DNA of 64,000 bases from NCBI RefSeq assembly GCF_024699965.1, contig NZ_JAJOMZ010000004.1, positions 1 through 64,000 of the forward strand. The letters run 5' to 3'. This document shows, piece by piece, positions 46,187-55,442 of this stretch; positions within the stretch are counted from its first letter, which is position 1; every line of letters starts with the position of its first letter. The translations under genes were made by a program, and so were the position numbers. The notes beneath the pieces are model-generated. The model was not told where the DNA came from. It ran no database searches and saw only the letters and a list, made by a program, of their open reading frames with translations. Source of the DNA: Flavobacterium sp. J372. Lineage in GTDB: Bacteria; Bacteroidota; Bacteroidia; Flavobacteriales; Flavobacteriaceae.

Positions 46187-49018
46187 ATGTCAGACCAGAA
46201 AAGACTTTTCCTTCTTGATGCCTACGCCCTTATTTTCCGTGGGTATTACGCATTTATAAAGAACCCGCGCATCAACTCAAAAGGTATGGATACCTCAGCC
46301 ATATTCGGGTTTATGAATTCGCTTCTTGATGTTATAAAACGCGAGCGCCCCGACCATCTTGCAGTAGCTTTTGATAAAGACGGAAGCACAGTGCGTACCG
46401 AAATGTTCACCGGGTATAAAGCCCACCGTGATGAAACGCCTGAAGCGATAAAGATTGCCGTGCCCTATATCCAGGAGATATTGAAAGCCATGCATATACC
46501 TGTAATTGAAGAGGCAGGATGCGAAGCTGACGACCTTATAGGCACCGTAGCAAAACAAGCGGAAGCCCAAGGGTACCGGGTATTTATGGTAACGCCTGAT
46601 AAAGACTTTGCACAGCTGGTGAGCGACAACATATTCATGTACCGCCCGGCACGTTTGGGCAACGGCATTGAAATTTGGGGCGTGCCTGAAGTACTGGAAC
46701 GCTTTGAAATTGAACGCCCCGAGCAGGTGATTGACTTTCTAGGCATGATGGGAGATGCTGTAGATAACATACCGGGACTGCCCGGCGTTGGTGAAAAGAC
46801 TGCGAAGAAGCTGCTGAAAGACTTCGGCAGTATGGAGAACCTTTTGGCTAATACACACCAGCTGAAGGGTAAACTAAAGGAAAACATTGAAAAATTTGCC
46901 GAGCAGGGCATCATGTCGAAAAAGCTGGCAACGATAATTACTGACTGCACCGTTACCTTCAACGAAGATGATTATGAGCTTACAAAGCCTGACACCGAAA
47001 AAGTGGAGGCGCTTTTCAACGAGCTGGAGTTCCGCCGTATGGCAGAGCAGTTCCACCGCCTGTTTGCTGAAGGGCAGGACTATGATGACGTAACCACGCA
47101 GGGCCTCGCCCCTACCAAAACCATTGTAAAGGGCGACCAGCAGTTTTCGCTTTTCGGTGGCGACTTTCCGCTGGAAGAGCAACAGCAGCCGGAAGGTTTT
47201 TATAAAACGCTTGAAAATACCGAACATTTTTATCAGGCGGTTGAAGGTAACATGGGCATTAACCTGCTACTGCGCGACCTCCTGAATCAAAAGAGCGTAA
47301 GCTTTGATACCGAAACTACAGGGATTTGTGCACTCACGGCAGAACTTGTGGGCATTTCTTTCTCATGGGAAAAAGGCAAAGGATTTTATGTGCCTGTCCC
47401 ACCCGATTATGAGGAAGCAAAAGCCCTGGTTGAGAAATTCAGGCCGTTTTATGAAGATGAAAACATTGAGAAAGTAGGCCAGAACCTGAAATATGACCTT
47501 GAAGTGCTGGCCAATTACGGTATCACTGTAAAAGGCAAATTCTTCGACACCATGCTGGCACATTACCTCATCAATCCTGATATGAGACATGGCATGGATA
47601 TCCTGAGTGAAACATACCTAAAATACTCACCGAAGCCTATTGAGGCGCTTATAGGCAAAAAAGGCAAAGGCCAAAGAAGCATGAGGGATGTAGCCCTGGA
47701 AGAGATAAAAGAATACGCTGCAGAAGATGCCGACATTACGCTTCAGCTAAAAGAAGTTTTTGAGCCGGAACTTGAGCGCACAGGCACACGCAAGCTGTTT
47801 GACGAGATTGAAATTCCGCTTATGCCGGTGCTGGCAAGTATGGAACAGGAGGGCATAAACCTTGATGTGCCGTACCTGAAGGAGCTTTCGGCAGAGCTTA
47901 CCAGCGATATAAAGCGTCTCGAGCAATGCATTTATGAAGCGGCTGGTGAAACCTTTAACCTTGGTTCGCCGAAACAGCTGGGCGAAATATTGTTTGATAA
48001 GCTAAAAATTGGAGGCAATAAACAGAAAAAGACCAAGACAGGCCAGTATGCCACGGGTGAAGAAGTGCTTTCTTACCTGGCGCTGACCAACCCAATAGTA
48101 CAAGACATACTGGAGTGGCGCCAGCTGGTAAAACTGCAGAATACGTATGTTGACGCATTGCCTGAACAGGTAAAGCCTAAAACAGGCCGGGTACATACTG
48201 ATTATATGCAGGCGGTGGCAGCAACAGGACGACTTAGCAGCAACAACCCCAACCTGCAGAACATCCCTATCCGCACCGAGCGTGGCAGGCAGATAAGGAA
48301 AGCATTTATTGCGCGTGATGAAAACCATACGATACTTTCTGCCGACTACTCGCAAATTGAACTACGTATCATTGCAGCATTAAGCGGCGACCCGGAGATG
48401 TGCCGCTCGTTCCAGATGAGTGAGGATATCCACGCGGCTACAGCGGCAAAGGTTTTCAACGTACCACTTGAGGCAGTTAGCCGTGAGCAGCGAAGCCATG
48501 CCAAGACGGTAAACTTCGGTATTATATACGGCGTGTCGGCATTCGGATTGAGCAACCAGACGTCGCTTAGCCGCAGTGAGAGCAAAGACCTTATTGATGC
48601 TTATTACCAAACCTATCCCCGACTTCGTGACTATATCAACGAGCAGGTAGAGACAGCCCGTGAACGCGGTTTTGTACAAACCGTTTCTGGCAGGCGCAGG
48701 TACCTTAAAGACATTAACTCGCAAAACCAGGTGGTGCGCGGCGCGGCAGAGCGAAATGCCGTTAACGCGCCTATACAGGGTAGCGCAGCCGACATCATCA
48801 AGATTGCGATGATCAACATACAGAAAAGGTTACTGTCTGAAAACTGGAAGAGCAGGATGCTGCTGCAGGTGCATGACGAATTGGTGTTTGATGTTCACAA
48901 CAATGAACTTGAAGCCATTAAGCCGATGATAAAGCACGAAATGGAAAACGCTTATATTCTTGATGTGCCGTTGGTGGTAGATATGGGTACAGGCAGGAAC
49001 TGGCTTGAGGCGCATTGA
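46187..49018 (+). CDS. polA: DNA polymerase I
   Basis: This 943-residue enzyme fills gaps and removes RNA primers. The 5'-nuclease domain starts KRLFLLDAYALIFRGYYAF and includes VAFDKDGSTVRTE and GMMGDAVDNIPGLPGVGEKTA. The 3'-5' exonuclease domain has the first acidic pair intact (SFDTETTGI), suggesting active proofreading. The polymerase part has the motif A ILSADYSQIELRIIAALSGD, the O-helix RSHAKTVNFGIIYG and motif C LLQVHDELVFDV. An upstream in-frame ATG at 46124 adds 21 unrelated residues; the ATG at 46187 gives the usual N-terminus. It is divergent from the phosphoesterase gene. Confidence 0.96.
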   Translation: MSDQKRLFLLDAYALIFRGYYAFIKNPRINSKGMDTSAIFGFMNSLLDVIKRERPDHLAVAFDKDGSTVRTEMFTGYKAHRDETPEAIKIAVPYIQEILKAMHIPVIEEAGCEADDLIGTVAKQAEAQGYRVFMVTPDKDFAQLVSDNIFMYRPARLGNGIEIWGVPEVLERFEIERPEQVIDFLGMMGDAVDNIPGLPGVGEKTAKKLLKDFGSMENLLANTHQLKGKLKENIEKFAEQGIMSKKLATIITDCTVTFNEDDYELTKPDTEKVEALFNELEFRRMAEQFHRLFAEGQDYDDVTTQGLAPTKTIVKGDQQFSLFGGDFPLEEQQQPEGFYKTLENTEHFYQAVEGNMGINLLLRDLLNQKSVSFDTETTGICALTAELVGISFSWEKGKGFYVPVPPDYEEAKALVEKFRPFYEDENIEKVGQNLKYDLEVLANYGITVKGKFFDTMLAHYLINPDMRHGMDILSETYLKYSPKPIEALIGKKGKGQRSMRDVALEEIKEYAAEDADITLQLKEVFEPELERTGTRKLFDEIEIPLMPVLASMEQEGINLDVPYLKELSAELTSDIKRLEQCIYEAAGETFNLGSPKQLGEILFDKLKIGGNKQKKTKTGQYATGEEVLSYLALTNPIVQDILEWRQLVKLQNTYVDALPEQVKPKTGRVHTDYMQAVAATGRLSSNNPNLQNIPIRTERGRQIRKAFIARDENHTILSADYSQIELRIIAALSGDPEMCRSFQMSEDIHAATAAKVFNVPLEAVSREQRSHAKTVNFGIIYGVSAFGLSNQTSLSRSESKDLIDAYYQTYPRLRDYINEQVETARERGFVQTVSGRRRYLKDINSQNQVVRGAAERNAVNAPIQGSAADIIKIAMINIQKRLLSENWKSRMLLQVHDELVFDVHNNELEAIKPMIKHEMENAYILDVPLVVDMGTGRNWLEAH

Positions 49019-49196
49019 TCATTTAAGAGTTAAGATTTTAGATTGAAGATTGAAGAATGGAACACGCCTGCCCGACTGGTACAGGCGGGGATGACGCGGA
49101 TTGGGCGCGGATTTTGAAAAAGTTGCTTCAAACTAAAATAATAAATGCTGCATTTAATTTAGTATTTTAGCCATCAGTCATTTATCATCAATTAAA

Positions 49197-50516
49197 ATGA
49201 AAAAGTTTGTATTAGCACTCTTAGTAATTACAATCACCACAACTGCTTCTGCACAAACCGATGCGAAGTTCCATAAGATTGACAGCTTGTTGCGCTATCT
49301 TGCTAATAACAACCGCTTTATGGGCAGCGTTGCCATCCGCGAAAAAGATAAGGTGGTGTTTGAGCGGGCTTATGGTTTTGCCGACCTTGAAAATAAAGTG
49401 AAGGCTAACACAACTACAAAATATAAGATAGGCTCTATCACTAAGATGTTTACATCGGCAGTTATTTTTCAATTGATTGAAGATAAGAAACTTACACTTG
49501 ATACTAAACTTTCAGCATTCTATCCACAGATAAGAAATGCCGATAAGATTACTATAGCCCAATTGCTGAACCACCACAGCGGGATTTATAACTATACCAA
49601 CGACCCTGTATTTGGTGGTAAAATAACAAAGGCTTATACAAAAGACGAAGTGCTGGCAATGATTGCAGGATACCCGAGTGATTTTGAGCCTGGCAGCAAA
49701 GCCGAATACAGCAACTCAAACTTTATTTTGCTGGGTTATATTATAGAAGACATCACTAAGAAAACGTACAAAGATGTGGTAGCAGAACGCATAGTAAAAA
49801 AGATTGGCTTAAAGAACACCTACTATTACAGCGCAATCGATACGAAGAAAAACGAAGGTTTCTCCTATTCTTATAAAGGTAAAAAATGGGAAAAACGCGA
49901 AGAATGGGATGAATCTCTGGTGTTTGCAGCAGGTGCGTTGCAAAGCACTCCGGCCGACCTTACACAATTTATTAAAGCGTTGTTTGACGGAAAAGTTGTG
50001 AGTAAAACATCTTTGGCGCAGATGACGAAGCTGGATATGGGGTATGGTTACGGGATACTGCAGTTTCCGTTTGGGGAGCGCAAGTTTTTTGGACACAACG
50101 GTGGCATTGAGGGATTCTCGTCGGCTATGGGTTATTATCCGCCGGATGGAATGTCATTTGCACTGCTTGTGAACGGCGAGAACTATGATTACAATGACAT
50201 TGTGCTTGGTATCCTTAGCATTTATTACAAACTACCCTACCAGTTCCCGAATGTGAAAATAGCAGATGTTGCCGAATCGGTGCTAAAAAGTTATGAAGGT
50301 ACTTACAGCGCCCCTGGCTTCCCAATGAAAATCATGATGAAGTTTCATGATGAAGCTTTGTACGCGCAGGCTACAGGCCAGGGTGAATTTCCATTGACAC
50401 CGGTAAGCAATACCGAATTTGTTTTTGACCCGGCAGGAGTGAATATTAAGTTTACTGCTAATGGCTTTACACTTACCCAGGGAGGAATGAAGACGGTTTT
50501 TAGTAAAGAGAAATAG
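49197..50516 (+). CDS. Exported serine hydrolase, class C beta-lactamase/penicillin-binding family
   Basis: This 439-residue protein has a signal peptide (MKKFVLALLVITITTTASAQ). Active-site motifs are GSITKMFTSAVIF (SxxK) near residue 81, YSNSNFILLGYII (YxN) near 164, and FFGHNGGIEGF (HxG in place of KTG). This is the pattern of serine beta-lactamase-like peptidases and esterases. A C-terminal lipocalin-like domain follows from about 345. Substrate is unknown, and I see no reason to call it a resistance enzyme. The 178-base gap upstream has a CGCCTG-CAGGCG inverted repeat near 49066-49086. Confidence 0.87.
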   Translation: MKKFVLALLVITITTTASAQTDAKFHKIDSLLRYLANNNRFMGSVAIREKDKVVFERAYGFADLENKVKANTTTKYKIGSITKMFTSAVIFQLIEDKKLTLDTKLSAFYPQIRNADKITIAQLLNHHSGIYNYTNDPVFGGKITKAYTKDEVLAMIAGYPSDFEPGSKAEYSNSNFILLGYIIEDITKKTYKDVVAERIVKKIGLKNTYYYSAIDTKKNEGFSYSYKGKKWEKREEWDESLVFAAGALQSTPADLTQFIKALFDGKVVSKTSLAQMTKLDMGYGYGILQFPFGERKFFGHNGGIEGFSSAMGYYPPDGMSFALLVNGENYDYNDIVLGILSIYYKLPYQFPNVKIADVAESVLKSYEGTYSAPGFPMKIMMKFHDEALYAQATGQGEFPLTPVSNTEFVFDPAGVNIKFTANGFTLTQGGMKTVFSKEK

Positions 50517-50550
50517 CCAAAAGGCAAAAGCCACTAGCCAAAAGTGCAAA

Positions 50551-50585
50551 GGGACGTTTCGGGTGAAACCGTCCTTTTTCTTTTA
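50551..50585 (+). terminator. Intrinsic terminator after the serine hydrolase gene
   Basis: GGACGTTTC pairs with GAAACCGTCC (one bulged C) around GGGT, followed by a T-rich run. Confidence 0.65.
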
Positions 50586-50586
50586 C

Positions 50587-50630
50587 AGAGATTTCTCCAT
50601 TCCGCTGCGCTCCAGTCGAAATGGAAGCAC
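50587..50630. repeat. Intergenic palindromic repeat
   Basis: AGATTTCTCCATTCCGCTGC, followed by GCTCCAGTCGAAATGGAAG, contains the inverted arms TCCATT (50596-50601) and AATGGA (50620-50625). From memory, similar sequences are frequent between genes in flavobacterial genomes. It lies between two convergent genes. Confidence 0.45.
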
Positions 50631-50639
50631 ATTGTTGTG

Positions 50640-51665
50640 TTATAACTTACGCGTTGATTCCCTTTGCCTTAGCTCAGTTTTAATCACTCGGGTGTTATAG
50701 ACAGGTGTTTCGTCTTCATTCTTAGATTCGAGTTTTTCAATAAGCATATTGGCAGCAGCCTCACCTATTTCAGGCCCGTGCTGGCTTATGGTTGATAAAC
50801 TTGGCGTAAGCCTGCGTGACCAAACTCCGTCGGCAAAACCAATGATGTTGAGTTCATCAGGAATCCTGATTCCTTTTTTGATGGCTGTCTTGTGCGCCAT
50901 TACGGAAGCGTGTTCATCTAACGCAAATATACCGTCAATCTTTTTATCAAACAGCGATGCAAGTTTTACATCAAAATCTTCAGGCGTTTCTGTCCTGATG
51001 ATAATATCTTCATTTATTTCATAGCCATTATCTTTCAGGGCTTTTTCATAGCCTTCGGCACGTAATTTCCCAACACTGAGGTTATCAATCGTAGAAAGCA
51101 GGGCGATATTTTTACACTTCAGTTTTACCAGGTGGTTCACGCCGTCAACTGCTGAATCAAAATCGTCCACAATCACCTTATCACAGTTCACTTCATCACT
51201 AATCCTGTCAAACATAACAATAGGCAGGCCTTCGGCAATGGCCTCCTTAAAATGCTTAAAACTCTGCTCCTTTTGGGTCTCTTCAGAAATTGAAAGGATG
51301 AAGCCATCAATCGTACCATTGCTCAGCATATCCATAGCATGTATTTCTTTTTCAAGCGATTCGTTTGAAATACAGGTAATTACATTATAGCCTTTATCAT
51401 TCGCTGCCTTCTCTATACCGCTAAAAACCTTTGCAAAAAATGGGTTGAGGATGTTCGGTATGATAACACCGATTGTCCGCGAACGCTTGTTCTTCAGGTT
51501 TACGGCCAGGTTATTTGGCTTGTAGTTCTTGAGCTTTGCAAATTCCTGCACCCTGATTTTTGTGGGTTCGCTTATCTCCGGACTGTTGCTCAATGCTTTA
51601 GACACAGTTGATACAGAGACACCAAGTTCTTTTGCGATTTGTTTTAGCGTGGCTTTTGACTTCAT
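50640..51665 (-). CDS. LacI family transcriptional regulator
   Basis: This 341-residue repressor or activator has an N-terminal helix-turn-helix (TLKQIAKELGVSVSTVSKAL) and hinge (YKPNNLAVNLKNKRSRTIGV). It is followed by a periplasmic-binding-protein-like effector domain (FSGIEKAANDKGYNVITC, DGFILSISEETQ, NIIGFADGVWSRRLTPSLST). LacI regulators normally respond to a sugar and control nearby catabolic genes, but no sugar genes adjoin it here. Its target is therefore unknown. Confidence 0.92.
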   Translation of the reverse strand: MKSKATLKQIAKELGVSVSTVSKALSNSPEISEPTKIRVQEFAKLKNYKPNNLAVNLKNKRSRTIGVIIPNILNPFFAKVFSGIEKAANDKGYNVITCISNESLEKEIHAMDMLSNGTIDGFILSISEETQKEQSFKHFKEAIAEGLPIVMFDRISDEVNCDKVIVDDFDSAVDGVNHLVKLKCKNIALLSTIDNLSVGKLRAEGYEKALKDNGYEINEDIIIRTETPEDFDVKLASLFDKKIDGIFALDEHASVMAHKTAIKKGIRIPDELNIIGFADGVWSRRLTPSLSTISQHGPEIGEAAANMLIEKLESKNEDETPVYNTRVIKTELRQRESTRKL

Positions 51666-52046
51666 GATGATGATTATGAAATGTAAAGTAACGAAAATTT
51701 TGGGTTAATGCCAATCTGAAAATTATGTGTAAATATTTACTTACGAAATATGTTCTTCCTGTTCTAAAAGATTGTTGAGATAAGGTTAAATATTTTACAA
51801 ATTTTAAATTAATCTCTGTTAATAAAATGTTAAATATTAATTCATATTTCTACCCTAATAATTTGATAAACTACAGATTAAATAAAAATAAGTGGAAATA
51901 ATAAATCTTAAATATTTGTTAGCAGCAAATCAAGTTTAATAACTGTTAAAACTTTATACCAAATTCATGCGTAAATAAAAAATAGCTTTGATAATCAACA
52001 AAGTTAACGACCAAACTGCTTTATTAACCTATTTAAATGTTACATT
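51666..52046. other. AT-rich intergenic region, no gene seen
   Basis: The 381 bases between the LacI gene and the ferritin-like gene are strongly AT-rich. They contain short inverted repeats such as GTAAATATTTAC near 51729, several TTAAATATT tracts, and no open frame of note. It probably holds promoters for both divergent genes, but I find no clean TTTG-N19-TAnnTTTG pair. Confidence 0.5.
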
Positions 52047-52790
52047 ATGAAAAACAAAGTAAATGTTCAGGAGGTCCGCTCAGGGCTGCATGACAGAAGG
52101 AGCTTCCTGCGAATCAGCGGGCTTGCCCTTGCCGGAACCGGTCTGCTAATTGCCGGCTGTAGCGATGACGATGACGGCGGTATGAACAATACCGTGCCGG
52201 GACCCGGTGTAATCAACGGTACTTTTGACCTGGGCGGCGGCGACCTCGGCATACTTACGTATGCGTATGCGCTTGAGCAACTTGAAGCTGAATTTTACAA
52301 TCGCGTGGTAAACAATGCCAGCTTCGGAAGTACCTTCAGCCCTGATGAACGCGCTATACTTGAAGATCTTTACGATCATGAAGTGATACACCGTGAATTC
52401 TTTAAGGCAGCGCTTACCGGCGCAGTAAGCAACCCGCAGACAATGCTGCTCCCGGATCTTGACTTTACATTCCCAGGTGTAAACTTTAGTAACAGGCTTT
52501 CTGTTTTGCAAACAGCTAAAGTACTGGAAGATACAGGTGTTGCAGCATACAACGGTGCGGGTAAATATATTTCAGATGCAAATTACCTACTGCTTGCAGG
52601 TAAAATTGTTTCGGTTGAAGCGAGACATGCATCGGCCATTCGCGATTTACTGAACCCTGGTTCTACAGACTTTGCAGGTGATGACGTTGTAGATGCTAAC
52701 GGACTTGATGAGGCGCTGAAACCCTCACTGATCGTTCCTATGGTTGACCCATTCATCACTACTGCATTTACCGCTAACTACTTACCATAA
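52047..52790 (+). CDS. Tat-exported ferritin-like lipoprotein
   Basis: This 247-residue protein has a twin-arginine signal (HDRRSFLRISGLALAGTG) ending in a lipobox (LLIAGC) and then an acidic linker. The mature part is helical, with AYALEQLEAEFYNRVV, DLYDHEVIHREFFKAAL and VSVEARHASAIRDLL. The Glu and His pairs resemble a ferritin-like diiron site of the Ferritin_2 group, which includes plant desiccation-related proteins. A role in iron or oxidative stress is plausible but unproven. A second ferritin-like gene follows 24 bases later. Confidence 0.85.
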   Translation: MKNKVNVQEVRSGLHDRRSFLRISGLALAGTGLLIAGCSDDDDGGMNNTVPGPGVINGTFDLGGGDLGILTYAYALEQLEAEFYNRVVNNASFGSTFSPDERAILEDLYDHEVIHREFFKAALTGAVSNPQTMLLPDLDFTFPGVNFSNRLSVLQTAKVLEDTGVAAYNGAGKYISDANYLLLAGKIVSVEARHASAIRDLLNPGSTDFAGDDVVDANGLDEALKPSLIVPMVDPFITTAFTANYLP

Positions 52791-52814
52791 TCACAAACAT
52801 TTAAATTGACCATC

Positions 52815-53631
52815 ATGAATATTTTAAAATTTATAGAGTCGTTTACAAATGAAGGCCTTTTAAATGCCAAAGGTACGCGACGTGACAGTTTCGGACAATT
52901 TGGGACACTAGGCAAAGGCCTGGCTACCGCTGCCCTTCCGTTTGGGCTCGGAGCCATAGCGTTAAATTCTAATAAAGCTAATGCAGCATCGGCTGCATTC
53001 CTCTCCGCTGCTGCAGAAACGCCTATTCAGGCATTACAGCTTGCACTCACACTTGAATATCTTGAGGAAGAATTTTACCAGACTGGTATGGATACACCCG
53101 GGCTTATACCTGCGGAAGACCGCGATGTTTTCGGCAAGATATTACTGCATGAAGAGAAGCATGTGGCTTTCCTTCAGCAGGGTTTAGGCAATAATTCTAT
53201 AACTAAGCCTGAATTTGATTTTACTGCCGGGGGGTACATTTGCTGATGTATTCAGCAACTACCAGACATTCCTGGCACTGTCCCAGGCTTTTGAAGATAC
53301 GGGTGTTCGCGCTTATAAAGGCCAGGCAGCAAACCTTATTTCAGAACCGGAATTGTTGCAGGCAGCTTTACAGATACACTCTGTAGAGGCCAGGCATGCG
53401 TCTATGATACGCAGGATGAGAGGGCAGAAAGGATGGATTCCGGGTAATGACCCAGGCGGGCACCCTATGCAAGCTGACGCAGTTTATGCCGGGGAAGAAG
53501 TTACAACTCAGGCCGGGTTTAACACAGCGAATGTTGCGGGCACATCATCAACAGCCGGTTCAGAATCATTTGATGAGCCATTAACAGGCGCCCAGGCTAC
53601 AAGCATTGCAAGCCTGTTTATAATGACATAA
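52815..53631 (+). CDS. Second ferritin-like protein, frame broken by one extra G
   Basis: Joined length is about 271 residues. An N-terminal segment with twin arginines (GTRRDSFGQFGTLGKGL) precedes a hydrophobic stretch, so export is likely. The ferritin-like helices are ALTLEYLEEEFYQTGM, ILLHEEKHVAFLQQGL, and IHSVEARHASMIRRM in the second piece. The frame breaks at a G-run (53229-53234); five G instead of six restores FTAGGTFADVFSNYQTF. The ATG at 52815 is chosen over a TTG nine bases upstream. It pairs with the gene at 52047 and ends at the terminator near 53670. Confidence 0.85.
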
Positions 53632-53655
53632 AAATAAATTAAGTTAGCTTTTGAA

Positions 53656-53687
53656 GCTGCCCCGGAGAAATTTGGGGCAGTTTTTTT
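53656..53687 (+). terminator. Intrinsic terminator after the ferritin-like pair
   Basis: CTGCCCC and GGGGCAG pair around a ten-base loop and are followed by seven T's. Confidence 0.88.
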
Positions 53688-53735
53688 ATTAGAGGCCTAA
53701 ATTAAAAAAGCCCCTGAAAAAATCAAAGGCTTTTG

Positions 53736-53817
53736 TGCGGGTGATAGGACTCGAACCTACACACCGTGAGGCACCAGATCCTAAGTCTGGCGTGTCTACC
53801 AATTTCACCACACCCGC
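53736..53817 (-). tRNA. tRNA-Leu (anticodon TAG)
   Basis: This 82-base gene on the minus strand has acceptor strands GCGGGTG and CACCCGC with discriminator A. The anticodon arm is CCAGACTTAGGATCTGG with anticodon TAG. A long variable arm (TGCCTCACGGTGT) and the T-loop TTCGAGT fit a class II tRNA. Confidence 0.96.
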
Positions 53818-53856
53818 AGGCTTTATAAAACTAATAGTTGTTTCATTAAGTGGGTG

Positions 53857-53887
53857 CAAATATACGCACAGAATCTGACTTTCCAAA
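53857..53887 (-). promoter_or_regulatory. Promoter of tRNA-Leu
   Basis: The minus strand carries TTTG (53887-53884), 19 bases, TATATTTG (53864-53857), an exact consensus match. The gap to the tRNA 5' end is about 39 bases. Confidence 0.7.
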
Positions 53888-53920
53888 TAAAATCGAAAAA
53901 AATTAGTCTTTATTTTTTTG

Positions 53921-53928
53921 TAGATTTG
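53921..53928 (+). promoter_or_regulatory. Candidate -7 element for the M20 peptidase gene
   Basis: TAGATTTG fits TAnnTTTG. An in-frame ATG at 53931 is only 2 bases later and would lie at or before the transcript start, which supports the ATG at 53958 as the real start. Confidence 0.5.
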
Positions 53929-53957
53929 GCATGCAAACGTATATCATTAATTTTAAA

Positions 53958-55346
53958 ATGGATAGCATAAAAAACTACGTAGAAAAAAATAAAGAAAGAT
54001 TTTTAAATGAGCTTATTGAACTGCTCAAAATACCATCTGTAAGCGCCGACAGCGCCTATTCACAGGATGTAATCAATACCGCCGAAGCTGTAAAAGCAAG
54101 CCTTGAAAAAGCCGGTTGTGATAAAGTAGAGCTTTGCGAAACGCCCGGCTACCCTATTGTTTACGGCGAGAAGATGATTGACCCCGCCCTGCCGACTGTG
54201 CTTGTATACGGCCATTACGACGTGCAGCCGGCGGACCCGATTGATTTATGGACATCGCCTCCGTTTGAGCCGGTAATTAAGAAAACCGAACTTCACCCCG
54301 AAGGTGCCATCTTTGCCCGTGGCGCGTGTGACGACAAAGGCCAGATGTACATGCACGTGAAGGCGTTGGAGTACATGGTGCAAAATAACAACCTGCCGTG
54401 CAATGTAAAATTCATGATTGAGGGCGAAGAAGAAGTTGGCTCGCCAAGCCTTGCATGGTTTGTAGAGCGCAACCAGGAAAAGCTGAAGAATGACGTGATC
54501 CTTATATCTGATACCGGGATGATATCTAACCAGCAACCGTCTATCACTACCGGCCTGCGTGGGCTTAGCTATGTAGAAGTTGAAGTGACCGGGCCAAACC
54601 GCGACCTGCACAGCGGGCTATATGGTGGCGCAGTGGCCAATCCTATCAATGTACTGGCTAAGATGATTGCACAGCTTCATGACGAGAACAATCATATTAC
54701 CATTCCCGGGTTTTATGACAGAGTGCAGGAACTTTCTCGTGACGAACGCGATGAGATGGCTAAAGCGCCATTCTCTCTTGACAACTACAAGAAAGCACTT
54801 GACATTGCCGATGTGTATGGTGAACAAGGCTATACAACCAATGAGCGAAACTCTATCCGCCCAACACTAGATGTAAACGGCATTTGGGGCGGCTATACCG
54901 GCGAAGGTGCCAAAACTGTTATTGCAAGCAAAGCTTATGCAAAAATATCTATGCGCCTGGTGCCAGACCAGGACTGGAACGAGATAACCCAACTTTTCAC
55001 TAAACATTTTGAAAGCCTTGCCCCGGCAGGAGTTATTGTGAAAGTGAAGCCGCACCACGGCGGCCAGGCCTACGTGACACCTATTGACAGTGTGGGTTAC
55101 CGCGCAGCAGCCGCAGCTTATGAAGAAAGCTTCGGGGTACGCCCTATTCCTGTACGCTCAGGCGGCAGCATACCTATTGTGGCGCTGTTTGAAAAAGAGC
55201 TTAAGAGCAAAACCATCATGATGGGCTTCGGGCTTGACAGTGATGCCATACACTCGCCCAATGAGCATTTTGGCGTTTTCAATTACCTAAAGGGTATTGA
55301 AACTATACCATTGTTCTACAAGTATTTTGCTGAAATGAACAAATAA
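53958..55346 (+). CDS. M20 family dipeptidase
   Basis: This 462-residue cytosolic zinc metallopeptidase resembles carnosinase-like dipeptidases. Metal-site motifs are VLVYGHYDVQPAD (His and Asp), ARGACDDKGQM (bridging Asp), EGEEEVGSPS (catalytic and metal Glu), ISDTGM, and a final His in HSPNEHFGVFN. It probably hydrolyses dipeptides. It is monocistronic, with a terminator just after. Confidence 0.92.
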   Translation: MDSIKNYVEKNKERFLNELIELLKIPSVSADSAYSQDVINTAEAVKASLEKAGCDKVELCETPGYPIVYGEKMIDPALPTVLVYGHYDVQPADPIDLWTSPPFEPVIKKTELHPEGAIFARGACDDKGQMYMHVKALEYMVQNNNLPCNVKFMIEGEEEVGSPSLAWFVERNQEKLKNDVILISDTGMISNQQPSITTGLRGLSYVEVEVTGPNRDLHSGLYGGAVANPINVLAKMIAQLHDENNHITIPGFYDRVQELSRDERDEMAKAPFSLDNYKKALDIADVYGEQGYTTNERNSIRPTLDVNGIWGGYTGEGAKTVIASKAYAKISMRLVPDQDWNEITQLFTKHFESLAPAGVIVKVKPHHGGQAYVTPIDSVGYRAAAAAYEESFGVRPIPVRSGGSIPIVALFEKELKSKTIMMGFGLDSDAIHSPNEHFGVFNYLKGIETIPLFYKYFAEMNK

Positions 55347-55368
55347 ACTGCAGTCGCAGTCACAATTT

Positions 55369-55404
55369 AAAATCCGTTTCCCAAAAGGAAGCGGATTTTT
55401 TTTT
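55369..55404 (+). terminator. Intrinsic terminator after the M20 peptidase gene
   Basis: AAAATCCG with TTTCC pairs with GGAAG and CGGATTTT around CCAAAA-type loop sequence, followed by a long T-run. Confidence 0.82.
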
Positions 55405-55412
55405 GCTAAAAA

Positions 55413-55442
55413 TTGCAGGTTTAAAATTTTATTCTACATTTG
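55413..55442 (+). promoter_or_regulatory. Promoter of the blaI-like gene
   Basis: TTG at 55413-55415, 19 bases, then TACATTTG at 55435-55442 match the Bacteroidetes promoter. The -7 element is inside the first palindromic operator. Confidence 0.6.

Noticed and set aside
49197..50516. Calling the serine hydrolase a beta-lactamase
   Set aside because: The SxxK and YxN motifs are shared by many peptidases and esterases of this fold, the third motif is HNGG, and a C-terminal lipocalin-like domain is present, so resistance cannot be inferred.
53931..53957. Upstream start codon for the M20 peptidase
   Set aside because: It lies 2 bases after a -7 element and would be at or before the transcript start.
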